A stretch of 5,923 nucleotides of DNA, from positions 1 to 5,923 of the forward strand of contig CAKPAK010000073.1 of assembly GCA_934132915.1 (NCBI GenBank), written 5' to 3'. The number at the start of each line of letters is the position of its first letter. Within the stretch, counting starts at the first letter, position 1. The notes beneath the pieces are model-generated. The model had not been told where the DNA came from and searched no databases. It saw only the letters and a program-made list of their open reading frames with translations. A program made the translations under genes and the position numbers. The stretch comes from an uncultured Bacilli bacterium (lineage in GTDB: Bacteria > Bacillota_I > Bacilli_A > RF39 > UBA660). Shown in pieces: positions 5,907 to 5,923 of this stretch.

Positions 5907-5923
5907 TATAGTGCTAAAATTTC

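Noticed and set aside
1..5923. CRISPR array, tRNA, rRNA, insertion sequence or riboswitch
   Set aside because: No regularly spaced repeats, cloverleaf, transposase, terminal inverted repeats or structured long leader were seen on either strand.

Overview
The window looks like chromosomal DNA of a very AT-rich, Gram-positive-type bacterium, probably an uncultured gut Firmicute or Mollicutes-related Bacilli lineage (for example RF39-like). The pointers are a J1-type RNase J, strong AAGGAGG-type ribosome binding sites, consensus sigma-A-like promoters, a Cpl-7/LysM wall-lysis protein and a protein with a SipW-dependent (TasA-type) signal peptide. All Trp codons I checked are TGG and the first gene ends in TGA, so the standard bacterial code is used rather than the Mycoplasma code. 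The lineage is an inference; no rRNA or tRNA gene is present to confirm it.

Layout from left to right. Positions 1-117 are extremely AT-rich and noncoding. Positions 118-855 (+) encode a 5'-truncated GH25 lysozyme: the C-terminal half of the catalytic domain, a CW_7 (Cpl-7) motif and two LysM repeats, with no catalytic DxE region and no signal peptide. A consensus promoter (893-921) with an inverted repeat across its -10 drives two overlapping genes of unknown function. One is a 148-residue protein with an N-terminal membrane segment (948-1394) and the other a 77-residue acidic cytoplasmic protein (1394-1627). A bidirectional hairpin terminator (1626-1665) separates them from the convergent RNase J gene (1636-3330, -), whose last codons and stop lie inside the terminator.

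The RNase J gene and a tail-anchored protein of unknown function (3510-4640, +) diverge from a compact intergenic region. There the two promoters stand back to back and their -35 boxes form the two halves of one perfect 24-bp palindrome (3438-3461). This is the most striking regulatory structure in the window and suggests coordinated or mutually exclusive expression of the two genes. Last comes a monocistronic-looking gene (4770-5906, +) with its own promoter and a consensus ribosome binding site. It encodes a SipW-dependent-type secreted protein whose codon use differs visibly from its neighbours, as expected for an abundant surface or fibre subunit.

Functionally, four of the six genes concern the cell envelope (wall-binding remnant, membrane-anchored protein, tail-anchored protein, secreted TasA-like protein). 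RNase J is the one clear housekeeping gene. No complete new system is demonstrable from this window alone. No gene-free stretch exceeds 300 bases; the longest is the 179-base divergent promoter region at 3331-3509.
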